DNA of 64,000 bases from Pseudomonas sp. PDM14 (GTDB taxonomy: Bacteria > Pseudomonadota > Gammaproteobacteria > Pseudomonadales > Pseudomonadaceae), in NCBI RefSeq assembly GCF_014851905.1, contig NZ_JACVAQ010000001.1, positions 682,001 through 746,000 of the forward strand. Reading direction: 5' to 3'. Below are positions 35,601 through 43,894 of the stretch, in pieces. The position numbers were made by a program, and so were the translations under genes. A model generated the notes under the pieces. That model did no database searches, had not been told where the DNA came from, and saw only the letters and a list, made by a program, of their open reading frames with translations. Numbering within the stretch: the stretch's first letter is position 1; every line of letters starts with the position of its first letter.

Positions 35601-36104
35601 GTACTCGGCCATCGTCTGGAAGTACGCTCCTGGCCGGGCAAGGGCAGCGTGTTCAGCGTCAGCGTGCCACTGGCGCGCCAGCCGGCCGTGGCCGCACCGC
35701 GCCTGGTCGCCGAGACCAACGGCCATGCCCTCAGCGGCGCCCACGTGCTGTGCATCGACAACGAGGACAGCATCCTCACCGGCATGCACAGCCTGCTGTC
35801 GCGCTGGGGCTGCCAGGTGTGGACCGCGCGCAACCGCCTGGAATGCGAGCACCTGCTCGACGAGGACGTACGCCCGCAACTGGCGCTGATCGACTACCAC
35901 CTCGACGAAGGCGACACCGGCACCGAGCTGATGGCCTGGCTGCGCACGCGCATGGGCGAACCCCTGCCGGGCGTGGTGATAAGTGCCGACGGGCGCCCGG
36001 AGCTGGTCGCCGCGGTACACGCCGCCGGCCTCGACTTCCTCGCCAAGCCGGTCAAGCCGGCCGTATTGCGCGCCCTGCTGAGCCGGCACCTGAGCCTTAA
36101 TTGA
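32634..36104 (+). CDS. Sodium:solute symporter-like hybrid sensor histidine kinase/response regulator
   Basis: An 1156-residue inner-membrane protein: an SSS-family domain of about 13 helices (about 1-510), a PAS domain (about 630-750, GISVVDQSLRLVAWNHRYLELFGYP split), a coiled coil, a HisKA domain with FLAAVSHDLMQPLNAARLF, an HATPase (LRRVLQNFLTNAFRYAKG; WDRGPGIPED; KGLGLGLAIADGL) and a C-terminal receiver with acceptor aspartate in LALIDYHLDEGD. Architecture is that of CbrA-type kinases plus a receiver. ATG at 32634 follows GCGGAG. No DNA-binding partner is adjacent, so its output regulator is elsewhere. Confidence 0.94.
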   Translation: MSLSSGLIALVALVYMAILFAIAFYGDRRRAPLSPRVRAWVYSLSLAVYCTSWTFFGAVGQSAGQLWSFLPIYLGPILLLLFAPWVLQKMVMISKQENITSIADFIAARYGKSQSLAVVVALICLVGVLPYIALQLKGIVLGVNLLIGSTPSATRAQDTALIVSLVLALFTILFGTRNLDVTEHHRGMVLAIAFESLVKLLAFIAVGVFVTWGLFDGFGDLRQQALQAPALKDFWAETVNWPAMLVQTGLAMAAIVCLPRQFHVSVVENIEPKDLRQARWVFPVYLLLAALFVVPIALAGQLLLPAGVQPDSFVISLPLAEAHPTLALLAFIGGASAATGMVIVEAVALSTMISNDMLLPVLLRRKSTERPFEAFRHWMLSARRVSIVAILLLAYVCYRLLGTNASLATIGQLSFAAIGQLAPAMFGALMWKQANRRGVFAGLAAGCALWFYTLVLPLVAGGLRWSLDSFPLLPELLYYPVGIEIDPLTRGVLLSLFGNFLLFAWVSWFSRTRVSEHWQAGRFIGQELMAAPGNRNPLAVQIADLMELAARFVGEERARQSFVRFSYQQDKPFNPDQNADNEWIAHTERLLAGVLGASSTRAVVRAAIEGRDMQVEDVVRIVDEASEVLQFNRALLQGAIENITQGISVVDQSLRLVAWNHRYLELFGYPEGLIGVGRPIADIIRYNAERGLCGPGDVDGHVAKRLYWMRQGKQHTSERLFPNGRVIELIGNPMPGGGFVMSFTDITAFREAEQALKDANEGLEQRVDERTRELSQLNQALGDAKATSEAANQSKTRFLAAVSHDLMQPLNAARLFSAALSHQQEALPREAQELVRHLDSSLRSAEDLITDLLDISRLENGRITPDLSGFALGSFFETLGAEFKVLALEQRVDFHLRSSKLRIESDPKLLRRVLQNFLTNAFRYAKGRVLLGVRREGQHLRLEVWDRGPGIPEDKRKVIFEEFKRLDSHQTRAEKGLGLGLAIADGLCRVLGHRLEVRSWPGKGSVFSVSVPLARQPAVAAPRLVAETNGHALSGAHVLCIDNEDSILTGMHSLLSRWGCQVWTARNRLECEHLLDEDVRPQLALIDYHLDEGDTGTELMAWLRTRMGEPLPGVVISADGRPELVAAVHAAGLDFLAKPVKPAVLRALLSRHLSLN

Positions 36105-36248
36105 GGCCATCGTGGCGGCTGAACGGGTAGGAGCAGGTGAAACCCGCAGGTGCAGCCGGCCGCAACAGCTCGCAGGTTCACCCGCCCCGCGATAGCCACG
36201 CAAAAACATCCATAAAATCGATTATTACAGTGGAGTTTTTGCGCTATT

Positions 36249-36267
36249 TATCGAAGTCAATTCGATA
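36249..36267. promoter_or_regulatory. Palindrome before the second pirin gene
   Basis: TATCGAA-GTCAA-TTCGATA is a perfect 7-bp inverted repeat, 51 bp before the ATG. Its TATCGA/TCGATA cores match those before the other pirin gene at 7071-7087. Another ATCGAT core, within AATCGATT, lies about 30 bp further upstream. Confidence 0.55.
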
Positions 36268-36318
36268 GATCATGCCTGCCATACCCCAGCGCTGCGGCGC
36301 ACTGACAGGAGCCTGATC

Positions 36319-37017
36319 ATGATCGATATCCGCCCGTTCGCATCCCTTGGCCATGCCCATCACGGCTGGCTGAATGCGCGTCACCACTTTTCCTTCGCCA
36401 GCTACCACGACGCCCAACGCAACAACTGGGGTCAGTTGCGCGTGTGGAACGATGACGAGATCGCCGCCAACTCCGGCTTCCCGCCGCACCCGCACCACGA
36501 CATGGAAATCATCACCTACGTCCGTGAAGGCGCGATCACCCATCGCGACAACCTGGGCAACGAAGGCCGCACCGAAGCGGGCGACGTCCAGGTGATGAGC
36601 GCCGGCACCGGCATCGCCCATTCCGAGTACAACCTCGAGGACGTGACCACCAAGATCTTCCAGATCTGGATCATGCCCAACCAGAACGGCAAGGCGCCGT
36701 CCTGGGGAGCCAAGCCGTTTCCCAAGGGCGAACGTGCCGGGCAGTTCGTGGTGCTCGCCAGTGGCCACGAGGACGATGGTGACGCCCTGCCCATCCGCGC
36801 CGATGCGCGCCTGGTCGCGGCGACGCTGAAGGCCGGGCAAAGCGCCGAGTACCCCTTGGGCCGTGCGCGCAAGGGTTACCTGGTGGCCGCCAAGGGCGAG
36901 ATCGAGGTCAATGGCGTGCATGCCGCCGAGCGCGATGGCGTGGCCATCGCCCAGGAAGAGGTGGTGCGCATCACTGCGCTGCAGGACAGCGAAGTGATCC
37001 TGGTCGACGTCGCCTGA
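36319..37017 (+). CDS. Pirin family protein (YhaK type)
   Basis: A 232-residue bicupin of the short YhaK branch. The metal motif GFPPHPHHDMEIITYVREG, with a later GTGIAHSEYN, is in the first cupin; the second cupin covers about residues 150-232. YhaK-type proteins bind iron or zinc weakly and change conformation on oxidation, so a redox-sensing role is proposed for relatives. It is distinct in sequence from the 282-residue pirin at 7165-8013 but shares an upstream palindrome. ACAGGAGCC precedes the ATG. Confidence 0.93.
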   Translation: MIDIRPFASLGHAHHGWLNARHHFSFASYHDAQRNNWGQLRVWNDDEIAANSGFPPHPHHDMEIITYVREGAITHRDNLGNEGRTEAGDVQVMSAGTGIAHSEYNLEDVTTKIFQIWIMPNQNGKAPSWGAKPFPKGERAGQFVVLASGHEDDGDALPIRADARLVAATLKAGQSAEYPLGRARKGYLVAAKGEIEVNGVHAAERDGVAIAQEEVVRITALQDSEVILVDVA

Positions 37018-37026
37018 GGCAGGCAT

Positions 37027-37058
37027 GTGCACGGTGCACCGCAGGGTGCATCGTGCAC
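37027..37058. repeat. 14-bp inverted repeat, probable transcript-end hairpin
   Basis: GTGCACGGTGCACC-GCAG-GGTGCATCGTGCAC pairs at 13 of 14 positions with a 4-base loop. It lies between the convergent pirin and rmuC genes. There is no T-run, so it may act as a Rho-type or stabilising 3' hairpin. Confidence 0.55.
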
Positions 37059-37175
37059 ACCGGCCATCTACCCACACCTCTCATGTTGCACCCTACCAAT
37101 CAGCTACGCGCTGCGTGCGCTAGCCGCACCAGAATCCGTGCTGGGTGCTGCCTATGAATAGCTGAGCTCGAACGC

Positions 37176-38672
37176 TTAATCGCTGCTTTCTTCATCCAGC
37201 AACGGCACACCCGCGGCCCGCTCCAGCAGGTCGGCAGGCAGGCTCTTGCTCGCCCGCGCGCCGAGCAGTTTGAGGTTCTCGACCCGGTTGATCAGGTTGC
37301 CGCGGCCTTCGCAGAGTTTGTTGCGCGCCGCGTCGTAGGCCTTGTCCAGCTGCTTGAGGCGGCTGCCCACTTCGTCCAGGTCGCCGATGAAGGCGACGAA
37401 CTTGTCGTACAGCTGCCCGGCGCGCTCGGCGATGTCGCGCGCGTTCTGGCTCTGCCGCTCCTGCCGCCACAGGCTGTCGATCACCCGCAGGGTGGCCAGC
37501 AGCGTGGTCGGGCTGACGATCACCACGTTCTGCTCGAAGGCATCCTGGAACAGGTTCTGGTCGGCCTGCAGGGCCGCGGCGAACGCCGCCTCTATCGGCA
37601 CGAAGAGCAGCACGAAATCCAGGCTGTGCAACCCGTCCAGGCGCTTGTAGTCCTTGCCGGACAAACCCTTGAGGTGGCTGCGCAGGGACAGCAGGTGCTG
37701 CTTCAGTGCCTGCTGGCGGATCACCTCGTCGTCGGCCGCGACGTATTGCTGGTAGGCGGTGAGGCTGACCTTGGCGTCGATGATCACCTGCTTGTCGCCC
37801 GGCAGCTGGATCAGCACGTCCGGCTGGAAGCGCTCGCCGTCGGCACCCTTGAGGCTGACCTGGGTTTCGTATTCGCGGCCCTTCTCCAGCCCGGCATGCT
37901 CCAGCACCCGCTCCAGCACCAGCTCGCCCCAGTTGCCCTGGGTCTTCTGGCCTTTCAGTGCGCGGGTCAGGTTGGTCGCCTCCTCGCCCAGGCGCTGGTT
38001 GAGCTGCTGCAGGCGCTCCAGCTCCTTGGCCAGGGAGAAGCGCTCGCGCGCCTCATTCTGGTAGCTCTCCTCGACGCGTTTCTCGAACGACTGGATGCGC
38101 TCCTTCAGCGGGTCGAGCAACTGGCCGAGGCGCAGCTGGCTGCTTTCGGCGAAGCGCTGCTCGCGCTCGTCGAAGATCTTGCCGGCCAGTTCGGCGAATT
38201 GCGCGCGCAGCTCGTCGCGGGCGTTCTGCAGATCGCTCAGGCGCTGCTGGTGGTTTTCCTGCTGCTCGCGCAGCTCGGCACTGAGGCCGGCGCCCTGGGC
38301 TTCCAGGCGGCGCAACTCGTTTTCCTTCTGTTCGCGTTCGCGCCCCCACTGCTGGGCGGCCTCGCGGGCCGTCTCGCGCTCGACCGCGAGCAGTTCGCTC
38401 TCGCGCCGCGCGGCGGCCAGTTCGGCCTGCTGGCGGGCGCTGTCCTGCTGCAGTTCACGCAGCTCATCGAGGCTACCGTCGAGCTGCGCGGACAAACCGT
38501 CCTGGGCCAGGCGCGCGGTGCTCAGGCGCTCCTCCAGCAGTTGCCGTTCGGCGTTCTGCACGGCCAGCTTGCGCTGCAGCTGCCAGGCCAGAAACGCCAG
38601 CGGTGCAGCCGCCAGCAACAGGCCGAGCAACAGGGAAGAAAGGTCGAAAACGAAAGGCAATGGCACGGGCAA
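37176..38672 (-). CDS. rmuC: DNA recombination protein RmuC
   Basis: A 498-residue protein with one N-terminal membrane helix (LLLGLLLAAAPLAFLAWQL), a long coiled coil (about 30-190, rich in Glu, Gln, Arg) and the RmuC nuclease-like domain (about 225-440) with QGNWGELVLERVLEHAGL, QPDVLIQLPGDKQVIIDAKVSL split, and DFVLLFVPIEAAF. RmuC limits inversion at short inverted repeats and is suspected to be a membrane-tethered DNA-processing enzyme. The start is a TTG at 38672, or a GTG two codons on; no ATG is available nearby. Confidence 0.94.
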   Translation of the reverse strand: MPVPLPFVFDLSSLLLGLLLAAAPLAFLAWQLQRKLAVQNAERQLLEERLSTARLAQDGLSAQLDGSLDELRELQQDSARQQAELAAARRESELLAVERETAREAAQQWGREREQKENELRRLEAQGAGLSAELREQQENHQQRLSDLQNARDELRAQFAELAGKIFDEREQRFAESSQLRLGQLLDPLKERIQSFEKRVEESYQNEARERFSLAKELERLQQLNQRLGEEATNLTRALKGQKTQGNWGELVLERVLEHAGLEKGREYETQVSLKGADGERFQPDVLIQLPGDKQVIIDAKVSLTAYQQYVAADDEVIRQQALKQHLLSLRSHLKGLSGKDYKRLDGLHSLDFVLLFVPIEAAFAAALQADQNLFQDAFEQNVVIVSPTTLLATLRVIDSLWRQERQSQNARDIAERAGQLYDKFVAFIGDLDEVGSRLKQLDKAYDAARNKLCEGRGNLINRVENLKLLGARASKSLPADLLERAAGVPLLDEESSD

Positions 38673-38726
38673 ACTCGCTGTCAGGAACGCAATGCCCGGC
38701 AGTATACCCAGCGCATCGGGGTGGAA

Positions 38727-39143
38727 TCAGGCGCTTTTATGCAGGGTGTCGAGCAGCCTGACGGCGTCTTGCGAGCCTTGTGCGGCGGCCAGTTCCAGCC
38801 AGTGCCGCGCCTGCAGCGGTTCGCGCTGGCGCGGCTGGCTGTAGACCCGGCCCAGCTCCAGCTGCGCGCGCATGTCACCCGAGCGGGCTGCCTGGCGCAG
38901 CAGTTCGAGGCCGATGCGGCGGTCACGGGCGTTGCCACAGTCGCGGCAGAGCATCTGCCCCAGGCGGCTCTGCGCTTCCACCACACCCTGGCGGGCGGGT
39001 TGTTTGAGCATGCGCCCGGCGAGGCGTTTGACGCTGGCGTTACAGCCCAGTCGTGGGCGATCCAGCAACCACAGGGCCATGCGCATCGGCAGGCGGGCAC
39101 CATCGGCGGCGGGAGACTGAGCAGGCAGAACGCGAGACTTCAT
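38727..39143 (-). CDS. Sel1-like repeat protein
   Basis: A 138-residue protein with at least two Sel1 repeats, seen in VVEAQSRLGQMLCRDCG and DMRAQLELGRVYSQPRQREPLQARHWLELAAAQGS (split), ending AVRLLDTLHKSA. Sel1 repeats are helical scaffolds for protein contacts. A CRDCG pair of cysteines may bind metal. No signal peptide is evident. It is upstream of rmuC on the same strand (54-bp gap) and may be co-transcribed. Its partner is unknown. Confidence 0.82.
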   Translation of the reverse strand: MKSRVLPAQSPAADGARLPMRMALWLLDRPRLGCNASVKRLAGRMLKQPARQGVVEAQSRLGQMLCRDCGNARDRRIGLELLRQAARSGDMRAQLELGRVYSQPRQREPLQARHWLELAAAQGSQDAVRLLDTLHKSA

Positions 39144-39248
39144 GGGAACGGCTGGTGGCGGCGAAGGCGCGCCACTCTACTCTCTTTTTTTCTCCGGTAA
39201 AGACTTGCCAAAAGCTGGCGAACTCGCTCTAGAACGAGCGCCCGGACA

Positions 39249-39267
39249 ATCCACAGAAGCTGTGGAT
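39249..39267. repeat. Inverted repeat with a perfect DnaA box
   Basis: ATCCACAG-AAG-CTGTGGAT has 8-bp arms; TGTGGATAA (39261-39269) is a perfect DnaA box. It shares the 15-mer GAAGCTGTGGATAAC with the repeat at 24816-24842. It borders an AT-rich stretch. Confidence 0.7.
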
Positions 39268-39365
39268 AACTCCGTGGACAACTTGATGAAAACTAAGCTC
39301 ACGAGTGATGGTGTGGGGCCTGAGGTCAAACTGGTGCTTTTTTCACCAACAAAAAAAGTCCTTAT

Positions 39366-39383
39366 TTTTCAATGCATTGAAAA
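39366..39383. promoter_or_regulatory. Perfect 18-bp palindrome in the AT-rich island
   Basis: TTTTCAATGCATTGAAAA is its own reverse complement. A spacer-free, AT-rich 18-mer of this kind is typical of an operator for a dimeric regulator. Which gene it would control is unclear: the Sel1 gene reads away to the left and the chemosensory operon starts 455 bp to the right. Confidence 0.45.
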
Positions 39384-39837
39384 TTGGCAACGAAGAATCA
39401 AGCAGTTACGGCGGTTTATGACAGAAGCTTGACAAGGTGCTTCGCCATTGTGCACAAGTCTCGCGGCCGGCCTTGCCAGCGCCCCGTTTCAGGGCGGCAC
39501 GCGGCGCCCCGCCTGGCTCCTGGCTTTCAGCCGGTGGCCAGTATTTCGCCACTGCGTCGCAACGGTCGAAAGCGGGCACGCCGGCTGCGACACGCAACCG
39601 CGCGCCGATTCACCGCAGGCACTGTCGGATTCCCTGCGTGCACTCGACCGCTGGTCGCATCGAAAGGAAAAATCCGCCCGCTCGCGCCTGCGGCATATGT
39701 TCGCAGGCGCCCTGCTCCGCCCTGCGCAGCCACCATCGGAATTCCCCCTAAGGCGCCCGTAGGGGTCCCCCCGATTTCGTCCGACCGCGCCCTTGCCTAT
39801 CGTTCGCCGCACTTGAATCCACACCGGGAACCACACC

Positions 39838-40932
39838 GTGCTGGCTTACTGCACCCTCTGGCTGGGCATCCTCATCAGCGTCGCCGGACTCGCCCTGGGC
39901 ATGCCCTGGCTGAGTGCCGGCGGCGTCTTTATTGCTGGCGTGGCCGGGCTGTTCCTGCGCCCGCGTCCGGTGGCGCCGCACGTCGAAGACAGCAGGCCGC
40001 AGGCCGTTGAAACCGCACCCACCGACTGCCAGCCGCTGCTGCAGGCCGTGCTGCCGGCCTGGCACGAGAACCTCGGCCAGGTGCGTCAGCTGCTCGGGCG
40101 CAACGTCGGCCAGCTGTTCGAGCGCTTCGCCGGCCTCAGCCAGCGCCTGGAGCAGACCCTCGGTCGCTCGGAAAGCGTGCTCGGCGGCAACGGCATGGGC
40201 AACAGCCTGCGCCAGGCCCAGGTGCGCCTGGACGAAGTGACCACCGCCTTCCACACCGCCAGTGCGCGCAAGAGCGAACTGCTCGGCACCATCGGCCACC
40301 TCGACGCCTACGCCAGCGAGCTGCAGAGCATGTCCAAGCACGTGCAGGACATCGCCAGCCAGACCAACCTGCTGGCCCTCAACGCAGCGATCGAAGCGGC
40401 CCGCGCCGGTGACTACGGCCGCGGCTTCTCGGTGGTCGCCGACGAGGTGCGCAAGCTCTCCAGCCTGTCCGCGGAAACCGGCCAGCGGATGGTGGAAAAG
40501 GTCGGCGAAATCAACCGCGCGATCCGCTCTACCGTCACCGCCGCCAGCGAGCTGTCGAGCAGCGAGGAAAGCAACCTGCGCTACCTCGACCAGGTCGCCG
40601 GGGAAATCATGCAGGGCCTGAGCAGCAACCTCAGCGAGCTGGAAGACACCTCGCGCGAGCTGCAGCAGGACACCCGCATGACCCGGGGCGACATCCAGGA
40701 AATCATCGTCAGCCTGCAGTTCCAGGACCGCTCCGACCAGATGCTCGACCACCTGCAGCTCGACCTCGACCGCCTGCGCCACGCCCTGCAGGCGCAGGAC
40801 CCGATCCTCACCCAGCCGCAGCGCTGGCTCAGCGAGTTGCACAGCCAGTTCACCACCGACGAGGAACGAGGCACCAGCCGCGCCAGCTCCCGCGGGCGGC
40901 CGCCGGCCGCCAGCGAAGTCACCTTTTTCTAG
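39838..40932 (+). CDS. Membrane-anchored methyl-accepting protein without a sensor domain
   Basis: A 364-residue protein starting at GTG. Two adjacent helices (about residues 3-40) form a hairpin anchor with almost no periplasmic loop; then comes a helical linker, and a signalling tip [20 protein letters not shown] at about 180-199, followed by [13 protein letters not shown]. There is no HAMP or ligand-binding domain. The C-terminal part (about 270-364) diverges, with [19 protein letters not shown], a motif seen in MCP-like proteins that work with CheA-STAS systems. First gene of the operon; probably a structural or cytoplasmic-signal input. Confidence 0.88.
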   Translation: MLAYCTLWLGILISVAGLALGMPWLSAGGVFIAGVAGLFLRPRPVAPHVEDSRPQAVETAPTDCQPLLQAVLPAWHENLGQVRQLLGRNVGQLFERFAGLSQRLEQTLGRSESVLGGNGMGNSLRQAQVRLDEVTTAFHTASARKSELLGTIGHLDAYASELQSMSKHVQDIASQTNLLALNAAIEAARAGDYGRGFSVVADEVRKLSSLSAETGQRMVEKVGEINRAIRSTVTAASELSSSEESNLRYLDQVAGEIMQGLSSNLSELEDTSRELQQDTRMTRGDIQEIIVSLQFQDRSDQMLDHLQLDLDRLRHALQAQDPILTQPQRWLSELHSQFTTDEERGTSRASSRGRPPAASEVTFF

Positions 40933-40968
40933 ACAGCCCTTTTTCCACGTTTCCCGGAGCTTCAAGCA

Positions 40969-41334
40969 ATGGCCAAAACCATCCTGATCGTCGACGACTC
41001 GCTGTCCATGCGCCAACTGGTGAAGATGACCCTGACCGGTGCCGGTCACCAGGTCATCGAGGCCGTCGACGGTCGCGACGCCCTGAGCAAGCTCAACGGG
41101 CAGAAGATCAACCTGATCATCAGCGACGTGAACATGCCCAACCTCGACGGCATCGGCCTGGTCAAGGAGATCAAGGCGCGCAACGACTACCGCTTCACGC
41201 CCATCGTCATGCTCACCACCGAAAGCGAGCAGAGCAAGAAGGCCGAAGGCCAGGCAGCCGGCGCCAAGGCGTGGATCGTCAAACCCTTCCAGCCCCAGCA
41301 ACTGCTGGCGGCCGTCGACAAGTTGGTGGGCTGA
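40969..41334 (+). CDS. cheY: CheY-like single-domain response regulator
   Basis: A 121-residue receiver with acid pair DD (residues 9-10), phospho-acceptor D53 in LIISDVNMP, the switch threonine in VMLTTES and the lysine in WIVKPF. No output domain. It is the probable phosphoryl target of the CheA encoded two genes on. It resembles CheY proteins of alternative chemosensory systems rather than the flagellar CheY. The gene ends one base before the STAS gene start. Confidence 0.95.
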   Translation: MAKTILIVDDSLSMRQLVKMTLTGAGHQVIEAVDGRDALSKLNGQKINLIISDVNMPNLDGIGLVKEIKARNDYRFTPIVMLTTESEQSKKAEGQAAGAKAWIVKPFQPQQLLAAVDKLVG

Positions 41335-41335
41335 G

Positions 41336-41662
41336 ATGTTTAGCCTGACCTACGACAGCAACGCCCAGCCAGCGCAGATGACCATCGCCGGCAGCCTGAC
41401 CATCTATGAAGTGCGCGAGGCGCACAGCGCACTGATCGACCTGCTCACCGCGGACAACGCGGTCAATACCTGGCATCTGGACCTCAGTGCCCTGGAAGAA
41501 CTGGACACTGCGGGCGCGCAGCTGCTGCTGTCGGTGCGCAAGTTCCTCCAGCAGGCCGGCATCAGCCTGGTCACGCACAACCCGTGTGCCGCAGTGGTCG
41601 AGCTGTTGGACCTGCTGCGCCTGAATGCCCTGCAGCCCGCCGCCGAGCCGGCGCACGCCTGA
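41336..41662 (+). CDS. STAS domain protein of the chemosensory operon
   Basis: A 108-residue single STAS domain: AQMTIAGSLTIYEVREAHSALIDLL at the front, then WHLDLSALEELDTAGAQLLLSVRKF, where the segment EELDTAGAQLL covers the position of the phosphorylatable serine of anti-sigma antagonists; here it is Thr/Ala. STAS proteins recur in this class of chemosensory operon and may modulate the array. It is tightly placed between cheY and cheA. Confidence 0.93.
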   Translation: MFSLTYDSNAQPAQMTIAGSLTIYEVREAHSALIDLLTADNAVNTWHLDLSALEELDTAGAQLLLSVRKFLQQAGISLVTHNPCAAVVELLDLLRLNALQPAAEPAHA

Positions 41663-41675
41663 TCCGGAGGCCACC

Positions 41676-43883
41676 ATGCTCAATGGCGAACAGTGGAGCC
41701 AGCTGCTGCAGGGCTTCGTCGAAGAAGCCGGCGACCTGACCAAGCAGGCCGAGGAATACCTGCTGCAACTCGACCAGCAGCCCCAGGACGAGGCCGCGAT
41801 CAACGGCCTGTTCCGCGCCATGCATACGCTCAAGGGCTCGGCCGGGCTGTTCTCGCTGACGCCCCTGGTGAGCTTCACCCATCACCTGGAAAACCTGCTG
41901 ATGGCAGTGCGCGACGGCGAGCGCACGCTGAACCCGGCGCTGGTCTCGGTGATGCTGCGCTGCCTCGACGAGCTGGCCTCGATGGTCGCGCTGATCGACG
42001 TCGACAGCGGCGAGCTGCCGGTCGACACCCAGCACCAGAACGAACTGCTCGCCGCCCTCGCCGAACACGGCGCCGCGCCGGGCACCATCGCCCTGCTCGA
42101 TGTCAGCGCCGAGACCTGTGCCAACCGCGGACGCATGGCCGCCTGCGCCAGTTGCGACGCCGAGGGTGCCTGGCACATTTCCCTGCGCTTCCATGCCGAC
42201 CTGCTGCGCAACGGCTTCGACCCGGCGGCGTTCGTCCGCTACCTGAGCCGCCTGGGCGACATCCTCAACCTCGACCTGATCGACGACCAGCTGCCGACGC
42301 TCACCGAGCTCGACCCGGAAAGCTGCTACCTGGGCCTGGAAATCGCCCTGTGCAGCGCCGCGAGCAAGGCCGAGATCGAGGAAGTCTTCGAGTTCATCCG
42401 TGACTTCTGCACCCTGCGCATCCTGCCGCCAGACAGCGCCCTGGGCGACTACCTGCAACTGATCCAGGACCTGCCCGAACGCGACGCGCGCATCGGCAGC
42501 ATCCTGGTTGCCAGCGGCCTGCTCACCGAACACGAACTGGAACAGGGCCTGGCCCTGCAGGCGCAGGCCGAGCAGGACAAGCCGGCACTCGGCACCGTGC
42601 TGGTCGAGGAAGGCCTGATCGCCCCGCAGGTGGTCGACGCGGCGCTGGCCAAACAGAAGACCGCGCGCGAACGCAAAGCCCAGGAAAACACCCAGATCCG
42701 CGTCGCCGCGCACAAGCTCGACGAGCTGATCAACCTGGTCGGAGAGCTGGTGATCAGCGCCGCCGGCGCCCAGTTGCACGCGCAGATGCACGGCGACGGC
42801 AACTGCGTGGAAAGCACGCAGACGGTCAACCAGCACGTCGAACAGATCCGCGAAGCGGCGCTGAAGCTGCGCATGATCGAGATCGGCGACACCTTCAACC
42901 GCTTCCACCGCGTGGTGCGTGACGTCAGCCAGCAGCTGGGCAAGAACATCCGCCTGGACATCCGCGGCGCCGACACCGAGCTGGACAAGTCGGTGATCGA
43001 CAAGCTCGCCGACCCGCTGACCCACCTGGTGCGCAACGCCATCGACCACGGCATCGAATCCGCCGAGCAGCGCCGCGCCGCCGGCAAGAGCGCCGAGGGC
43101 CAGCTGCGCCTCAACGCCTTCCACGAGTCGGGGATGATCGTCATCGAGGTCAGCGACGACGGCAACGGCCTGAACACCGCGCGCATCCGCGAGAAAGCCA
43201 TAGAGCGCGGGCTGATCGACGCCCAGGCCAACCTCAGCGACGCCGACGTGCACATGCTGATCTTCGCCGCCGGCTTCTCCACCGCCGACGCGGTGTCCGA
43301 CCTGTCCGGTCGCGGTGTCGGCATGGACGTGGTGCGCAGCGCCATCGACGCCCTGCGCGGCAGCATCGAAATCGACTCCATGCCCGGCCAGGGCAGCACC
43401 TTCCGCATCCGCCTGCCGCTGACCCTGGCGATCATCGACGGCTTCCTCGTCAGCCTCGGCGACGAGTACTTCGTGGTGCCGCTGGACCTGGTCACCGAAT
43501 GCCTGGAGCTGAGCGCCGAGCAGATGGCCGAGTGCGCCTACGGCTACCTCAACCTGCGCGGCAAGCCGCTGCCGTGCATCGACCTGGCCGCGCACTTCGA
43601 GCTGCCGGCCAGCCACAGCAAGCGGCGCAACGTCATCGTCGTCAACCTCGGCCGCCAGCAGGCCGGGCTGATCGTCGACAGCCTGCACGGCGAGCTGCAA
43701 ACCGTGATCAAGCCGCTCGGCCTGCTGTTCCAGCACCTGCAGGGCATCAGCGGTTCCACCATCCTCGGCTCCGGGCAGATCGCCCTGATCCTCGATATCG
43801 CCAGCCTGTTCCGGCGCCTGCAACACAGCGCCGAGGCCGACTCGCGCGCCAACCAACCGCGCCCCGACCTGATGGGCTCGTAG
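41676..43883 (+). CDS. cheA: Chemotaxis histidine kinase CheA
   Basis: A 735-residue kinase starting at 41676 behind GGAGG. P1 carries the phospho-histidine H50 in [11 protein letters not shown]; an intermediate region follows (about 120-330); the dimerisation domain begins near [21 protein letters not shown]; the ATPase has [24 protein letters not shown] and [21 protein letters not shown] split; a CheW-like P5 domain ends the protein. It phosphorylates CheY and CheB in response to MCP input. A repeated-helix segment (about 260-330) with no known role lies before P3. Confidence 0.97.
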   Translation: MLNGEQWSQLLQGFVEEAGDLTKQAEEYLLQLDQQPQDEAAINGLFRAMHTLKGSAGLFSLTPLVSFTHHLENLLMAVRDGERTLNPALVSVMLRCLDELASMVALIDVDSGELPVDTQHQNELLAALAEHGAAPGTIALLDVSAETCANRGRMAACASCDAEGAWHISLRFHADLLRNGFDPAAFVRYLSRLGDILNLDLIDDQLPTLTELDPESCYLGLEIALCSAASKAEIEEVFEFIRDFCTLRILPPDSALGDYLQLIQDLPERDARIGSILVASGLLTEHELEQGLALQAQAEQDKPALGTVLVEEGLIAPQVVDAALAKQKTARERKAQENTQIRVAAHKLDELINLVGELVISAAGAQLHAQMHGDGNCVESTQTVNQHVEQIREAALKLRMIEIGDTFNRFHRVVRDVSQQLGKNIRLDIRGADTELDKSVIDKLADPLTHLVRNAIDHGIESAEQRRAAGKSAEGQLRLNAFHESGMIVIEVSDDGNGLNTARIREKAIERGLIDAQANLSDADVHMLIFAAGFSTADAVSDLSGRGVGMDVVRSAIDALRGSIEIDSMPGQGSTFRIRLPLTLAIIDGFLVSLGDEYFVVPLDLVTECLELSAEQMAECAYGYLNLRGKPLPCIDLAAHFELPASHSKRRNVIVVNLGRQQAGLIVDSLHGELQTVIKPLGLLFQHLQGISGSTILGSGQIALILDIASLFRRLQHSAEADSRANQPRPDLMGS

Positions 43884-43894
43884 GAGACACCACC

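Larger units (their letters stand above)
39144..39837. other. Gene-free region with AT-rich island before the chemosensory operon
   Basis: Almost 700 bp without a supportable gene. The left part (39240-39430) contains the DnaA-box inverted repeat at 39249-39267, a TGGTG-CTTTTTT-CACCA hairpin (39332-39348), a run of seven As, the perfect 18-bp palindrome at 39366-39383, and a TTGACA (39432-39437). The right part is GC-rich, with a CCCCTA-N9-TAGGGG inverted repeat near 39745-39765 in the presumed promoter of the chemosensory operon. A 96-codon ORF across the AT-rich part (39142-39432) has unusual codon use and is not called. Confidence 0.6.

Noticed and set aside
39142..39432. 96-codon ORF across the AT-rich island
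   Set aside because: Covers the DnaA-box repeat, the hairpin and the palindrome, overlaps the 5' end of the Sel1 gene region and lacks the usual third-position GC bias; could still be transcribed but is not supported as a protein gene.
39240..39440. Possible replication origin (DnaA box pair next to AT-rich DNA)
   Set aside because: Only one perfect DnaA box is present and no dnaA, dnaN, rpmH or parAB genes are nearby, so an oriC call is not justified.
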